In this document: piece by piece, positions 5,420 to 7,561 of the stretch
Layout: every line of letters begins with the position of its first letter
How positions within the stretch are numbered: position 1 is the first letter of the stretch
Assembly: GCA_018063485.1 (NCBI GenBank)
Contig: JAGPBG010000097.1
Coordinates: forward strand, 1 to 7,561
Reading direction: 5' to 3'
Source: Cypionkella sp.
GTDB lineage: Bacteria > Pseudomonadota > Alphaproteobacteria > Rhodobacterales > Rhodobacteraceae
DNA length: 7,561 bases
Translations under genes and position numbers: made by a program
Notes under the pieces: model-generated
The model's database searches: none
What the model was told of the DNA's origin: nothing
The model's input: only the letters and a program-made list of their open reading frames with translations

Positions 5420-7561
5420 ATGAATTTAGAGAAATTCACGGAGCGGTCGCGCGGTTTCATTCAAGCAGCGCAGACCATTGCCACACGCGAAAGCCACCAG
5501 CGGCTTGCGCCCGAGCATCTGCTCAAGGCAATTATGGACGATGATCAGGGGCTTGCGTCCAATCTGATTCGCCGCGCCGGGGGCGAGCCCGCTCGTGTGA
5601 CCGAGGCGCTTGAGGTGAATTTGCGCAAACTGCCCAAGGTTTCGGGCGATGCCCAGCCCTTTATGGACCCCGGCCTTGTTAAGGTGCTGGATGAGGCGGA
5701 GAAACTCGCCAAAAAGGCCGGTGACAGCTTTGTTCCGGTCGAGCGCATGCTGATGGCGCTGTGCATGGTGGCCAGCAAGGCGAAAGAGTCGCTGGATGCG
5801 GGCGCTGTCACCGCGCAGAAACTGAATGGCGCGATCAATGACATCCGCAAGGGTCGCACCGCCGATACCGCTTCGGCGGAAGAGGGCTATGACGCCCTGA
5901 AGAAATATGCCCGCGATCTGACCGAGGCTGCTGAGCAGGGCAAGATAGACCCGATCATCGGTCGCGACGAGGAAATCCGCAGGGCCATGCAGGTGCTTTC
6001 CCGCCGCACCAAGAACAATCCCGTGTTGATTGGCGAGCCGGGCGTGGGTAAAACCGCCATTGCCGAAGGCCTTGCCCTGCGTATCATTGACGGCGACGTG
6101 CCCGAATCCCTGCGCAACAAGAAGCTGATGGCGCTGGACATGGGTGCTCTGATTGCCGGTGCGAAATATCGCGGCGAGTTTGAAGAGCGTCTCAAGGCCG
6201 TCCTGAACGAAGTCACCGCCGCCGCAGGTGATATCATCCTTTTCATCGACGAAATGCACACGCTGGTTGGCGCGGGCAAATCCGATGGTGCAATGGATGC
6301 GGCCAACCTGATCAAACCGGCGCTGGCTCGGGGCGAGCTGCATTGCGTCGGTGCCACCACGCTGGATGAATACCGCAAATATGTGGAAAAAGACGCGGCC
6401 CTTGCGCGCCGGTTTCAGCCTGTGATGGTGTCTGAACCCACGGTTGAAGACACCATTTCGATCCTGCGCGGCATCAAGGAGAAATACGAGCTGCACCACG
6501 GCGTTCGCATTTCCGACTCGGCCCTCGTGGCCGCAGCCACCTTATCGCATCGCTATATCACTGATCGATTCTTGCCGGACAAGGCCATCGACCTGATGGA
6601 TGAAGCCGCCTCCCGCCTGCGGATGGAGGTCGACAGCAAGCCCGAAGAGCTTGATCAACTCGACCGCCAGATCCTGCAATTGCAGATCGAGGCCGAGGCG
6701 TTGAAGAAAGAAGATGACGCGGCCAGCAAGGACCGGCTTGAGCGGTTGGAAAAGGAACTCTCGGGCCTGCTGGAGAAATCCAGCGAGATGACGGCGAAAT
6801 GGCAGGATGAACGCGACAAGTTGGAGGCCGCGCGCGAGGTTAAAGAACATCTCGATCGCGCCCGCGCCGAACTTGATCAGGCCAAGCGTGACGGCAACCT
6901 TGGCCGTGCGGGGGAACTCTCCTATGGCATCATTCCCGGCCTTGAGAAAAAGCTGGTCGAGGCCGAGGCTCGCGAAGGCGATCTTCTGGTGTCGGAATCC
7001 GTCCGCCCCGAGCAGATTGCCGAGGTGGTCGAACGCTGGACCGGGATTCCGGTGGCCAAGATGCTGGAAGGTGAGCGGGAAAAGCTGCTGCGGATGGAGG
7101 ACGAGCTTGGCAAACGGGTGATTGGCCAGAATGCTGCCGTGACAGCCGTGTCAAATGCCGTCCGCCGTGCGCGTGCGGGTCTGAACGATGAAAACCGTCC
7201 GCTGGGGTCGTTCCTGTTCCTGGGCCCAACCGGTGTTGGCAAAACCGAACTGACCAAGGCCGTCGCCGAATATCTTTTCGACGATGATGCGGCCATGGTT
7301 CGGATTGATATGTCCGAATTCATGGAGAAACACGCGGTTTCCCGGCTGATCGGTGCCCCTCCGGGCTATGTCGGCTATGACGAAGGCGGCGTGCTGACCG
7401 AGGCCGTTCGCCGCCGCCCCTATCAGGTTGTGTTATTTGATGAAGTCGAAAAGGCCCACCCGGATGTGTTCAACGTGCTGTTGCAGGTGCTTGATGACGG
7501 GATTCTGACCGATGGTCAGGGCCGCACCGTTGATTTCAAGCAAACGCTGATCATCCTGACT
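5420..7561 (+). CDS. clpB: ATP-dependent chaperone ClpB (C-terminally cut by window edge)
   Basis: ClpB is a cytosolic hexameric AAA+ disaggregase that works with DnaK to pull proteins out of aggregates after heat stress. The window holds 714 of the roughly 860-870 residues expected. In order: Clp N-domain (1 to about 145, [10 protein letters not shown]); NBD1 with Walker A GEPGVGKT (205-212), pore loop [11 protein letters not shown] (Y250), Walker B ILFIDE (D277, E278) and arginine fingers ARRF (R330, R331); the coiled-coil M-domain (about 408-525), which marks ClpB rather than ClpA; and NBD2 with Walker A GPTGVGKT (602-609), pore loop GYVGYDEGG (Y650) and Walker [12 protein letters not shown] (D674, E675). 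Positions match E. coli ClpB within a few residues, and every catalytic residue is intact. I see no ATG or GTG near residue 149, where E. coli starts its short form. The truncation is only the window edge. Confidence 0.98.
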   Translation, partial: MNLEKFTERSRGFIQAAQTIATRESHQRLAPEHLLKAIMDDDQGLASNLIRRAGGEPARVTEALEVNLRKLPKVSGDAQPFMDPGLVKVLDEAEKLAKKAGDSFVPVERMLMALCMVASKAKESLDAGAVTAQKLNGAINDIRKGRTADTASAEEGYDALKKYARDLTEAAEQGKIDPIIGRDEEIRRAMQVLSRRTKNNPVLIGEPGVGKTAIAEGLALRIIDGDVPESLRNKKLMALDMGALIAGAKYRGEFEERLKAVLNEVTAAAGDIILFIDEMHTLVGAGKSDGAMDAANLIKPALARGELHCVGATTLDEYRKYVEKDAALARRFQPVMVSEPTVEDTISILRGIKEKYELHHGVRISDSALVAAATLSHRYITDRFLPDKAIDLMDEAASRLRMEVDSKPEELDQLDRQILQLQIEAEALKKEDDAASKDRLERLEKELSGLLEKSSEMTAKWQDERDKLEAAREVKEHLDRARAELDQAKRDGNLGRAGELSYGIIPGLEKKLVEAEAREGDLLVSESVRPEQIAEVVERWTGIPVAKMLEGEREKLLRMEDELGKRVIGQNAAVTAVSNAVRRARAGLNDENRPLGSFLFLGPTGVGKTELTKAVAEYLFDDDAAMVRIDMSEFMEKHAVSRLIGAPPGYVGYDEGGVLTEAVRRRPYQVVLFDEVEKAHPDVFNVLLQVLDDGILTDGQGRTVDFKQTLIILT

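Noticed and set aside
5211..5423. 70-codon open frame ending at the clpB start
   Set aside because: It is Arg/Gly-rich, has no ribosome binding site or domain, and sits in the clpB upstream spacer.
5426..6499. 357-codon open frame on the minus strand, opposite clpB
   Set aside because: It lies wholly antisense to the conserved N-domain and NBD1 of clpB and shows no recognisable domain or ribosome binding site.

Overview
The window looks like an ordinary chromosomal segment from a GC-rich alphaproteobacterium, most likely of the Rhodobacterales (Roseobacter-type). This rests on the character of the PyrF and ClpB proteins, strong G/C preference at third codon positions, and tight gene packing. 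The placement is inferred by eye, not by a database search. I see no tRNA, rRNA, CRISPR array, insertion sequence, integrase or phage gene.

Layout, left to right. (1) 1-649, minus strand: the N-terminal 216 residues of an uncharacterised multi-pass membrane protein that runs off the left edge. (2) 727-1440, minus: pyrF, orotidine 5'-phosphate decarboxylase, 77 nt upstream of the membrane gene and possibly co-transcribed with it. (3) 1441-1577: a divergent intergenic region holding the pyrF ribosome binding site and a perfect TTGACA -35 box facing pyrF. (4) 1578-4655, plus: three co-directional genes, namely a DHA2-type (MdtD-like) drug/proton antiporter, an unrecognised soluble protein of about 257 residues, and a TolB-like six-bladed propeller protein. 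The last two overlap by one base (TGATG), so they are probably translationally coupled. (5) 4664-5131, minus: a 155-residue unrecognised protein with a proline-rich tail, converging on the propeller gene with only 8 nt between the stops. (6) 5132-5419: a 288-nt divergent spacer, the longest non-coding stretch here, with a 12-bp direct repeat. (7) 5420 to the right edge, plus: clpB, a protein disaggregase with all catalytic motifs intact, cut off at residue 714.

Two genes are housekeeping (pyrF for pyrimidine synthesis, clpB for protein disaggregation). The middle is a small accessory operon of exporter, unknown protein and cytosolic propeller. I find no convincing evidence of a new multi-gene system. 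The parts most worth a second look are the coupled unknown/propeller pair and the small proline-tailed protein beside clpB.
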